Origin: JBMNTU01 sp050945895
GTDB taxonomy: Bacteria > Bacillota > Clostridia > Christensenellales > Christensenellaceae
Assembly: GCA_050945895.1 (NCBI GenBank)
Contig: JBMNTU010000118.1
Location: forward strand, 1-5,427
Reading direction: 5' to 3'
Length of the DNA stretch: 5,427 nucleotides
Translations under genes and position numbers: made by a program
Shown here: positions 1-5,193 of the stretch, in pieces
Numbering within the stretch: the first letter of the stretch is position 1
Layout: each line of letters opens with the position of its first letter
The notes under the pieces: generated by a model
Told to the model about the DNA's origin: nothing
Database searches by the model: none
The model's input: the letters and a program-made list of their open reading frames with translations, nothing else

Positions 1-642
1 TATAAAACAGTTGACGGACAGATGTGCGAGCCTATCGAACGGCTGTTGGTCGATGTTCCGGCGGAAAGCGTGGGCAGCGTAATCGAAAAGCTGGGAACGC
101 GTAAGTCTGAAATGGTACATATGACGCCGCAGGGAGAGCGGATGCGTATCGAGTTCCTCATTCCAGCGCGCGGGCTGTTTGGTTACCGGAGCGAATTTTT
201 GACGGATACGCGCGGCGAGGGTATTTTGAATACTATATTTGACAGCTATGCGCCCTATAAGGGAGATATAGAAAAACGATCGTTCGGTTCGCTGATTGCG
301 CATGAGGCGGGAGAGGCCGTTACTTACGGACTGTATAACGCACAGGAGCGGGGAACGCTGTTTATTGGGCCAGGTACGTCCGTTTATGCCGGCATGGTCG
401 TGGGATATTCCCCCAAAAGCGACGATTTGGTTATTAATGTTTGCAAGAAAAAGCATGCAACAAATGTTCGGGCGTCGGGCAGCGACGAGGCGCTGCGGCT
501 TACGCCGCCAAGGCAGATGAGCATGGAAGAAATGCTGGAGTTTTTAAATGATGACGAGCTGCTTGAAGTAACGCCCCAAAGCCTTCGCATCCGCAAACAG
601 GTATTGGATCATGCACAGCGTGCGCGTGCAAATAAGAAATAA
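1..642 (+). CDS. typA: TypA/BipA ribosome-associated GTPase, C-terminal part (5' end outside window)
   Basis: This is the last 213 codons of a translational GTPase of the TypA/BipA family; the reading frame is open from base 1, so the gene begins upstream. The GTP-binding domain is not in the window. What is visible is the EF-G domain V-like region (opening YKTVDGQMCEPIERLLVDVP) followed by the TypA-specific C-terminal domain. Diagnostic stretches are RGLFGYRSEFLTDTRGEGIL, GSLIAHEAGEAVTYGL with QERGTLFIGPGT, the basic CKKKHATNVRASGSDEAL, and the terminal DDELLEVTPQSLRIRKQVLD. These distinguish it from EF-G, LepA and TetM. From family knowledge, TypA binds the ribosome and supports 50S subunit assembly and growth under stress such as cold. 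It ends in TAA at 640-642. No convincing terminator follows, but a separate promoter does, so cysS need not depend on typA transcription. The family call is very secure. Confidence 0.96.
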   Translation, partial: YKTVDGQMCEPIERLLVDVPAESVGSVIEKLGTRKSEMVHMTPQGERMRIEFLIPARGLFGYRSEFLTDTRGEGILNTIFDSYAPYKGDIEKRSFGSLIAHEAGEAVTYGLYNAQERGTLFIGPGTSVYAGMVVGYSPKSDDLVINVCKKKHATNVRASGSDEALRLTPPRQMSMEEMLEFLNDDELLEVTPQSLRIRKQVLDHAQRARANKK

Positions 643-663
643 TTACGGACAGTTACATTTGTG

Positions 664-692
664 TTGTTTAAAATGAGTGCATATATTATAAT
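664..692 (+). promoter_or_regulatory. Sigma-A-type promoter upstream of cysS
   Basis: A TTGTTT -35 box (664-669) and a perfect TATAAT -10 box (687-692) are separated by exactly 17 bp, in the 81-bp gap between typA and cysS. Transcription would start near 698-700, giving a leader of only about 25 nt before the TTG start at 724. It probably drives cysS and the membrane protein gene behind it. This is sequence match only; the start site is inferred. Confidence 0.72.
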
Positions 693-712
693 ATAGCAAT
701 ACGCAATATAGC

Positions 713-717
713 AGAGG
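713..717 (+). promoter_or_regulatory. Ribosome binding site fixing the TTG start of cysS
   Basis: AGAGG lies 6 nt before the TTG at 724. There is no ATG or GTG in frame at a suitable distance, and the encoded N-terminus (KIYNSLTNRKEELVP) matches where CysRS proteins normally begin, so the TTG is the likely start. Confidence 0.7.
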
Positions 718-723
718 TACGAT

Positions 724-2106
724 TTGAAAATATATAATTCACTTACGAACAGGAAAGAAGAACTGGTTCCCGGAAAAGAAGGGGAAATCAGTATATATGC
801 ATGCGGGCCAACAGTCTATAATTATTTTCATATAGGCAATGCACGTCCGTTTATCGTGTTTGATACCCTCAGGAGATACCTTGTTTTCCGTGGATATAAA
901 GTGGCGTTTGTACAGAATTTTACAGATGTGGACGACAAGATGATTAACGCCGCAAATGAAGAGGGAATCTCTATAAAAGAGCTTGGTGACCGCTATATCG
1001 ACGCGTATTTTGAGGATGCAAAAGCGTTGAATATTGAACCTGCAACAGTGCACCCGAAGGCAACGGAACACATTGATGATATTATTGCTCTGATTGAAAG
1101 GTTGATTGATAAGGGACACGCATATGCGGCAAATGGTGATGTGTATTACGATACGCAAAGCTTTGACGGCTATGGCAAACTTTCGGGTCAAGACCTTGCA
1201 GAGCTGGAACTGGGTGCGCGGATCGATATTGGCGAGAACAAAAAAAACCCGATGGATTTTGCACTATGGAAAGCGGAAAAACCGGGTGAAATATCGTGGG
1301 AGAGCCCGTGGGGACGCGGCCGGCCGGGCTGGCATATTGAATGCTCTGCGATGAGTATGAAATATTTGGGAGATACGATCGATATTCACGGCGGCGGACA
1401 GGATTTGAAGTTTCCGCATCACGAAAATGAAATCGCACAGTCTGAAGGTGCGACAGGAAAGCCGTTTGTCCGCTATTGGATGCACAACGGGTATATTAAC
1501 ATCGACAATAAAAAAATGTCTAAATCGGAAGGCAATTTTTTTACGGTTAGGGATATTTTAAAAGAATTTGACGGTCTGGCCGTTCGCCTGTTTATGCTGG
1601 ATGCACACTACCGAAACCCGATCAATTTCTCTCGCGATTTGCTCCGTCAGTCGGAGCAGGCATATGCACGCATACAGAATTGCAGGGAAAACCTGCGGTA
1701 TATTGCCGAAAACCCAAAAGAAATTACAGTAGATGTATCGGACGCAATAAAAGTGCTTAACGATGGCTTTGTTGCTGCGATGGACGACGATTTGAATACG
1801 GCAGACGCAATTGGTGTGATTTTTGAATATATAAAGACGGTGAACACGCTATTCCAAGATGGTGGAATGAAAGGGCCGGCTGTGTTGGCGCTGGATGCGC
1901 TGGATGCGTTGCTGGATGTGCTTGGGCTGGTAGAGAAGGGGGAAAAAGACGAAATTCCTGAAGAGGTCCGCATTATGGCGGAGGAACGTATGGAAGCGCG
2001 CAAGCAAAAGGATTTTGCAAAGGCGGATCGCTTGCGCGATGAGATTGCCGGGTTGGGGTATGAATTGAAAGACACGCCGGATGGCGTGAAAATAAACAAG
2101 ATTTAG
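724..2106 (+). CDS. cysS: Cysteinyl-tRNA synthetase (CysRS)
   Basis: This class I aminoacyl-tRNA synthetase charges tRNA-Cys with cysteine in the cytoplasm, using ATP. The protein is 460 residues, essentially the same length as the E. coli enzyme (461). The HIGH motif reads HIGN (residues 36-39) after YACGPTVYNYF, and the KMSKS motif is intact at 264-268 (KKMSKSEGN). The zinc site that discriminates cysteine is complete by motif: C27, C207 (in GWHIECSAMS), H232 and E236 (in FPHHENE). Later regions are the helical DALR-type domain (about 340-400) and the C-terminal anticodon-binding segment with ADRLRDEIAGLGYELKDTPD. The start codon is TTG, supported by AGAGG 6 nt upstream, and the gene has its own promoter with a very short leader. 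The TAG stop is part of the Shine-Dalgarno sequence of the next gene, so the two are probably one transcript and translationally linked. A short 9-bp tandem (GCGCTGGAT twice, 1888-1905) encodes part of an Ala/Leu/Asp-rich helix and looks harmless. Confidence 0.97.
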   Translation: MKIYNSLTNRKEELVPGKEGEISIYACGPTVYNYFHIGNARPFIVFDTLRRYLVFRGYKVAFVQNFTDVDDKMINAANEEGISIKELGDRYIDAYFEDAKALNIEPATVHPKATEHIDDIIALIERLIDKGHAYAANGDVYYDTQSFDGYGKLSGQDLAELELGARIDIGENKKNPMDFALWKAEKPGEISWESPWGRGRPGWHIECSAMSMKYLGDTIDIHGGGQDLKFPHHENEIAQSEGATGKPFVRYWMHNGYINIDNKKMSKSEGNFFTVRDILKEFDGLAVRLFMLDAHYRNPINFSRDLLRQSEQAYARIQNCRENLRYIAENPKEITVDVSDAIKVLNDGFVAAMDDDLNTADAIGVIFEYIKTVNTLFQDGGMKGPAVLALDALDALLDVLGLVEKGEKDEIPEEVRIMAEERMEARKQKDFAKADRLRDEIAGLGYELKDTPDGVKINKI

Positions 2107-2117
2107 GGGGTATTAGA

Positions 2118-2513
2118 ATGGCTGGAGCAGAAGCTGTAGCGAACCAGGGGAGTCCAATCGACGGCTCGATGAGCTTTATGATTATGTTTAACATAGTCAT
2201 TGCAATATACATTTTATATTACGCTTTTAAGGGCACTGGCAGATTGTACGACAATGAATTCCCACAGGATATGCAGGAAGCATACAGAAGTATGATGCGC
2301 AAGTTTTGCTGGGTTGTAGGAATCGGGCTTCTGATTCTCTCTGTATTGGAGTATATCTATGGATGGAGGTCGCCTGTTGCAATTGTCAGCATTTGTTACA
2401 TCTTAGGTTGCGTAGCTGCATATTTTGTCATTTTCCGTGTGAAGTTTAAAAGCTTTATTAAGAAACCGGACAAAAACGGTACCAAGGTAGCGAAAAGCGA
2501 CAAAAAGAAATGA
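2118..2513 (+). CDS. Unrecognised three-helix membrane protein, cotranscribed with cysS
   Basis: I do not recognise a family for this 131-residue protein. It starts at ATG 2118 with AGGGGG (2105-2110) 7 nt upstream; that site overlaps the cysS stop codon. Three hydrophobic segments are clear: about 18-37 (MSFMIMFNIVIAIYILYYAF), 63-81 and 86-106. A mostly polar loop (38-62) contains GTGRLYDNEFPQDMQEAYRS. The tail from 107 on is very rich in lysine and ends KSDKKK. By the positive-inside rule the N-terminus is outside, the 38-62 loop and the Lys-rich tail are in the cytoplasm, and only a very short turn (YGWRS) separates helices 2 and 3 outside. No catalytic motif, signal peptidase site or nucleotide-binding motif is visible. 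Its position behind cysS suggests shared expression rather than a shared function. A small membrane scaffold or regulatory protein is possible, but that is only a guess. The gene itself looks real: good ribosome binding site, clean reading frame, base composition like its neighbours. Confidence 0.82.
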   Translation: MAGAEAVANQGSPIDGSMSFMIMFNIVIAIYILYYAFKGTGRLYDNEFPQDMQEAYRSMMRKFCWVVGIGLLILSVLEYIYGWRSPVAIVSICYILGCVAAYFVIFRVKFKSFIKKPDKNGTKVAKSDKKK

Positions 2514-2540
2514 AATAAACAATAATTAGCAGGAATGCTG

Positions 2541-2621
2541 ATGGGAGACCAAAACGCACAGGCATACAAAACGACCAGCCAGAGCATGGATGTTTTGCGT
2601 GCCTGTGCTTTGTATGATTGA
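2541..2621 (+). CDS. Possible 26-residue small ORF in the intergenic region
   Basis: An ATG at 2541 opens a 26-codon frame ending at TGA 2619-2621. AGGA (2531-2534) sits 6 nt before it; a second in-frame ATG at 2535 is too close to that site. The predicted peptide is polar, beginning MGDQNAQAYKTTSQS and ending RACALYD, with no membrane segment or known motif. The frame completely covers the inverted repeat at 2556-2608, and its stop codon lies in the -35 box of the next promoter. It could be a real small protein or a leader peptide whose translation opens the hairpin. It could equally be a chance frame in a structured non-coding region, which I consider more likely. Confidence 0.22.
   Translation: MGDQNAQAYKTTSQSMDVLRACALYD
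2556..2608 (+). repeat. Long imperfect inverted repeat (hairpin) with an alternative pairing partner
   Basis: The left arm GCACAGGCATACAAAAC (2556-2572) pairs with GTTTTGCGTGCCTGTGC (2592-2608): 17 positions with one G-U wobble (2565/2599) and one mismatch (2566/2598). The stem can continue inward with a wobble and CCA/TGG (2575-2577 with 2587-2589), leaving a 9-nt loop. In addition, CATACAAA (2563-2570) is perfectly complementary to TTTGTATG (2609-2616), just outside the right arm, so two mutually exclusive folds can form. Only CTTTGTATGATTG follows the stem, so it is at best a weak intrinsic terminator for the cysS transcript. It may instead protect the 3' end of that mRNA or act as a regulatory structure. 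Confidence 0.6.
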
Positions 2622-2646
2622 AAAAAAAGGTGCGAAATTGTATAAT
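2618..2646 (+). promoter_or_regulatory. Strong sigma-A-type promoter for the Lit-like/tsaD/amidase/mrnC operon
   Basis: TTGAAA (2618-2623) and a perfect TATAAT (2641-2646) are separated by exactly 17 bp, and the spacer contains an A-tract of eight bases (2621-2628 including the end of the -35 box). Transcription would start near 2652-2654, giving a leader of about 30 nt with the AGAGGG ribosome binding site (2665-2670). It stands directly downstream of the inverted repeat, so the repeat is not in this transcript. Confidence 0.78.
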
Positions 2647-2681
2647 ATGCAAGAACGACACCAAAGAGGGACATCAACGCT

Positions 2682-3419
2682 ATGCAGGAAAAAAGCCGAA
2701 TAAAAAAATGGAGTTCGACCGCAATGTCTTTTGCTGCGGCCATACTTGTTGTTTTTGCGACGCTGGTGCTGTGTGTAGAGGCTTTTGCGTTTGATGCAGG
2801 CTTTTATAAGGACGAATACGGCAAACATCAGATTGCGTACTCGGTGGGAGTGGATGAAGCGGTGCTTTATGAGGCGACGGATGTTTTGCTGGAGTATTTG
2901 AAAGACGACCGTAAGACGCTGGATTTTGAAGCGCAAATTGACGGAAGCGAAAGGGAATACTTTAATGAGCGTGAGAAAGCGCATATGGTGGACGTGAAGG
3001 CGCTTTACCAAAATGCGATTGTGTTTATGGCAGTGGCGTATATTGTTGGTGGCGTGTTGTTTTTGTTTTCGTATATTGTTTCGCGGCAGGCAAAAATTGT
3101 ATTGAAAGCGGCATTTTTTGGAGTAATTGCGGGATTGGCCGTATTTGCCGTATTGGGCGTATGGATCGCCGTGGATTTCAACAGCTTTTGGACTGCCTTC
3201 CATCATCTGATGTTTTCGAACGATTTATGGCTTTTGGATGCTGCAACATCCCTGCTGATACGCATGTATCCGGGTGTGTTCTTTTTTGACCTTGTATCGG
3301 CAATACTGCTGCTTTTTATTGTTATTGTTGCCGTAGCGATCGTTGGGCTTCGGCTTGGTTATAAAAAAGCACTGAAAAATGAACGGCTGGCTGCCTGCAA
3401 GAAGGAGGCGGCCGCATGA
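2682..3419 (+). CDS. DUF1461/TIGR01906 membrane protein, related to lipoprotein intramolecular transacylase Lit
   Basis: This is a 245-residue protein with four predicted membrane helices: about 14-37, 110-133, 139-164 and 203-223. An extracytoplasmic segment lies between helices 1 and 2. Family signatures are AFDAGFYKDEYGKH after helix 1, REYFNEREKAHMVDVKALY before helix 2, and FHHLMFSNDLWLLD then LLIRMYPGVFF before helix 4. These are the hallmarks of the TIGR01906/DUF1461 family. That family includes Lit, which moves an acyl chain from the lipid to the N-terminal cysteine of lipoproteins and makes the lyso form on the outer face of the membrane. Lit uses two histidines; by motif position I match them to H101 (HMVDV) and H174 (FHHLMF), both present and placed near the outer surface. 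Whether this homologue performs the Lit reaction is inference. The start is ATG 2682 with AGAGGG 11 nt upstream, a slightly long spacing. The stop overlaps the tsaD start as ATGA, so the two are probably translationally coupled. Confidence 0.85.
   Translation: MQEKSRIKKWSSTAMSFAAAILVVFATLVLCVEAFAFDAGFYKDEYGKHQIAYSVGVDEAVLYEATDVLLEYLKDDRKTLDFEAQIDGSEREYFNEREKAHMVDVKALYQNAIVFMAVAYIVGGVLFLFSYIVSRQAKIVLKAAFFGVIAGLAVFAVLGVWIAVDFNSFWTAFHHLMFSNDLWLLDAATSLLIRMYPGVFFFDLVSAILLLFIVIVAVAIVGLRLGYKKALKNERLAACKKEAAA
3402..3408 (+). promoter_or_regulatory. Near-perfect Shine-Dalgarno site for tsaD
   Basis: AAGGAGG lies 7 nt before the tsaD ATG and inside the last codons of the upstream membrane protein gene. 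It is the strongest ribosome binding site in the window, suggesting tsaD can be initiated independently as well as by coupling. Confidence 0.8.
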
Positions 3420-4414
3420 ATATACTGGCGATTGAAACGTCGTGCGACGAAACGGCGGCGGCTGTTGTAAAGGATGGCCGGGAGGTAATATCGGAGGCGC
3501 TTTTTTCCCAGATAGACCTGCATAAGGAATATGGCGGTGTCGTTCCGGAAATTGCATCGAGGAATCATAGCATCAAGTTGCCTGTTATTGTGGAAAAGGC
3601 TGTGGATGGCGCGGGTGGGATAAAAAACATCGACGCAGTTGCGGTGACTTATGGACCAGGGCTGGTGGGTGCGCTTCTAACGGGTGTTTCGTTTGCGAAG
3701 GGGCTGGCCTACACACTGGGAAAGCCGCTTGTTCCGGTGCATCATATTGCCGGTCATATTGCCGCGAACTATCTTTCTTTTCCGGAGCTTTCTCCCCCAT
3801 ATGTTTGCTTGGTGGTATCCGGCGGGCATACGCAAATTGTACATGTAAAAGAATATGCCGGGTTTGAGATACTTGGAAAAACGCGCGACGATGCGGCAGG
3901 AGAAGCGATCGATAAGGTTGCGAGGGTACTGGGGGAGCCATACCCCGGGGGGCCCAACCTAGAAAAGCTTGCCCAAAAAGGCGCGGATGATGTGTATGCG
4001 TTCCCCAAAAGTTTTAAGGGAGAGAGCCATTTAGATTTTTCGTTCAGCGGGCTAAAGACTGCCGTTATCAACCTGCTGCATAAAATGGATCAGACGGCAG
4101 AAGCCTATAAAAAAGAAGACGTTGCTGCTTCGTTTTTGAAAACCGTGGTGGAAATGCTTGTGCAAAACACATTTATTGCGCTGGAAAGAACGGGGGTAAA
4201 AACGGTGACGTTGGCAGGCGGGGTGGCGGCAAACGCGCAGCTTAGGCAAGCGTTTGAAAAAAGGGCGGAGCATGAGAAAATTGGGCTGTATATTCCGGAA
4301 ATGAAATATTGTACGGATAATGCCGCAATGATTGGGTCGTGCGCGTATTATAACTATTTGGACGGCAAGACGGCAGGGCTCGATTTGAATGCGGCGCCTG
4401 TTTTGGAGCTTTGA
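3416..4414 (+). CDS. tsaD: TsaD, tRNA N6-threonylcarbamoyladenosine transferase subunit
   Basis: TsaD (formerly Gcp/YgjD) transfers the threonylcarbamoyl group from threonylcarbamoyl-AMP to A37 of ANN-decoding tRNAs, together with TsaB and TsaE, in the cytoplasm. At 332 residues it is close to the usual bacterial length. It has the ASKHA fold signatures in order: ETSCDET (7-13), GGVVPEIASRNH, YGPGLVGALLTG, the metal-binding HIAGH (H110 and H114), SGGHT (135-139), DDAAGEAIDKVAR, PYPGGPNLEKLA, FSFSGLKTAV, GGVAAN (268-273) and YCTDNAAMIG with the third metal ligand D301. All key residues are present, so it should be active. The ATG overlaps the stop of the preceding gene by 4 nt (ATGA), with AAGGAGG 7 nt upstream. 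tsaB, tsaE and rimI, which often cluster with tsaD in Firmicutes, are not adjacent here. Confidence 0.97.
   Translation: MNILAIETSCDETAAAVVKDGREVISEALFSQIDLHKEYGGVVPEIASRNHSIKLPVIVEKAVDGAGGIKNIDAVAVTYGPGLVGALLTGVSFAKGLAYTLGKPLVPVHHIAGHIAANYLSFPELSPPYVCLVVSGGHTQIVHVKEYAGFEILGKTRDDAAGEAIDKVARVLGEPYPGGPNLEKLAQKGADDVYAFPKSFKGESHLDFSFSGLKTAVINLLHKMDQTAEAYKKEDVAASFLKTVVEMLVQNTFIALERTGVKTVTLAGGVAANAQLRQAFEKRAEHEKIGLYIPEMKYCTDNAAMIGSCAYYNYLDGKTAGLDLNAAPVLEL
4405..4408 (+). promoter_or_regulatory. Ribosome binding site that decides the amidase start
   Basis: GGAG lies inside the last sense codons of tsaD. It is only 2 nt from an in-frame TTG at 4411, too close to work, but 8 nt from the ATG at 4417. 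The ATG is therefore the better start, giving a protein two residues shorter than the longest frame. Confidence 0.65.
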
Positions 4415-4416
4415 AA

Positions 4417-5193
4417 ATGGACCAAAAACGATATCAACCAAAAACAAAAAAGACTTTTTCGCTAAAAAGTCTTTCCAAAAAACAGTGGATTATCATTTTG
4501 GCGGCCATAGCGGCAGCGGCGGTTCTCTTGTTGCTACTGGTGTTTCTTCCCAAAGCCGAAGAGGCAGCGGAGGAAGAAGACTGGATGGAAATAGCGGAAA
4601 CGGTGGAACTAACGGGGCTTAAGGCGGTGATCGATGCGGGTCATGGCGGGTTTGACAATGGAACAGTGGGCGTTTCTACCGGGCGGCTGGAAAAGGAAGT
4701 GAACCTGGAAATTGCAAAGCGGCTGCAGGCGGCGATGGCAAACGAGGGCATGAATGTTGTTATGACGAGGGAGACGGGCGATGCAATTGCGCCCTCTAAA
4801 GACGAGGATATGGATAAGCGCGTCAATATTATTTTGGAGGAAGCGCCGGATATGTTCATCAGCATCCATCAGAATTCTGCGGAAAACGCGGAGGCAACGG
4901 GCCCGCAGGTCTTTTACCTGATGGATGGCAGCGAAGGGAAAAAGCTGGCCGTGGCGATTCAACAGTCGTTGAACGATCAGCTGGAGATAGAAAGCCCGCG
5001 TATTGCGCTTGCGGGAGATTATACGCTTCTTAAGCCGGGCGCGCAGCCGAGCTGTATTGTGGAATGCGGTTTCTTTTCTAATGCGGAAGAGGAAAAGCTG
5101 CTGCAAACACCGGAATACCAAGAAAAAATCGTGGCGGCCATTATAGATGGTGTAAAGCTATATGTTATGGAGCATTTGAATGTGGAAAGCTGA
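4417..5193 (+). CDS. Membrane-anchored N-acetylmuramoyl-L-alanine amidase (Amidase_3, CwlD-like)
   Basis: This 258-residue zinc amidase cleaves the bond between N-acetylmuramic acid and the L-alanine of the peptide stem. A basic, Lys-rich cytoplasmic N-terminus (1-23) precedes one membrane helix (about 24-44, WIIILAAIAAAAVLLLLLVF). A short acidic linker (EEAAEEED) then leads to the catalytic domain outside the membrane. The Amidase_3 ligands are all present: H76 (DAGHGG), E92 (LEKEVNLEIAKRL), H151 (FISIHQNS) and the catalytic E216 (CIVECGFFSN). The single-anchor layout, the lack of SH3 or other wall-binding domains, and motifs such as TGPQVFYLMDGSEGKKLA and YTLLKPGAQPSCIVE resemble CwlD, which with PdaA makes muramic-delta-lactam in spore cortex. 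That assignment is tentative; a vegetative amidase is the alternative. The start is ATG 4417, 2 nt after the tsaD stop, chosen by the ribosome binding site. The 3' end overlaps mrnC by 14 nt. A perfect inverted repeat lies in codons 11-20. Confidence 0.93.
   Translation: MDQKRYQPKTKKTFSLKSLSKKQWIIILAAIAAAAVLLLLLVFLPKAEEAAEEEDWMEIAETVELTGLKAVIDAGHGGFDNGTVGVSTGRLEKEVNLEIAKRLQAAMANEGMNVVMTRETGDAIAPSKDEDMDKRVNIILEEAPDMFISIHQNSAENAEATGPQVFYLMDGSEGKKLAVAIQQSLNDQLEIESPRIALAGDYTLLKPGAQPSCIVECGFFSNAEEEKLLQTPEYQEKIVAAIIDGVKLYVMEHLNVES
4449..4474 (+). repeat. Perfect 11-bp inverted repeat with 4-nt loop inside the amidase start
   Basis: AAAGACTTTTT (4449-4459) and AAAAAGTCTTT (4464-4474) are exact reverse complements around the loop CGCT. 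The stem has only two G/C pairs and is followed by TTTCC rather than a T-run, so it is not a normal intrinsic terminator. It encodes the Lys/Phe/Ser-rich N-terminus just before the membrane helix. It may tune translation or mRNA stability, or simply follow from AAA and TTT codons. Confidence 0.55.
5169..5172 (+). promoter_or_regulatory. Ribosome binding site for mrnC
   Basis: GGAG lies 7 nt before the ATG at 5180, within the end of the amidase gene. The codon immediately before that ATG in the mrnC frame is a TGA stop (5177-5179), so no longer start is possible. Confidence 0.65.

Noticed and set aside
739..1191. Minus-strand open frame of 150 codons opposite cysS
   Set aside because: It lies wholly opposite conserved CysRS sequence and has no recognisable motif or convincing ribosome binding site.
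1888..1914. Short tandem repeat GCGCTGGAT in cysS
   Set aside because: Only two exact 9-bp copies plus a degenerate part; it encodes an Ala/Leu/Asp helix in the helical domain and is explained by the protein sequence.
2526..3206. Long open frame on the minus strand (226 codons) across the intergenic region and the Lit-like gene
   Set aside because: The predicted protein is an irregular, His/Arg/Lys-rich sequence without any domain, opposite a well-supported gene with family motifs. It is a shadow of codon bias.
3941..3956. G/C-rich palindromic patch in tsaD
   Set aside because: It encodes the conserved PYPGGPN motif of TsaD, so protein constraint accounts for it.
4411..4416. TTG at 4411 as the amidase start
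   Set aside because: The GGAG site is only 2 nt away, too close, while the ATG at 4417 has an ideal 8-nt spacing.
4449..4474. Intrinsic terminator between tsaD and the amidase
   Set aside because: The hairpin lies inside the amidase coding region, its stem is A/T-rich, and no T-run follows it.
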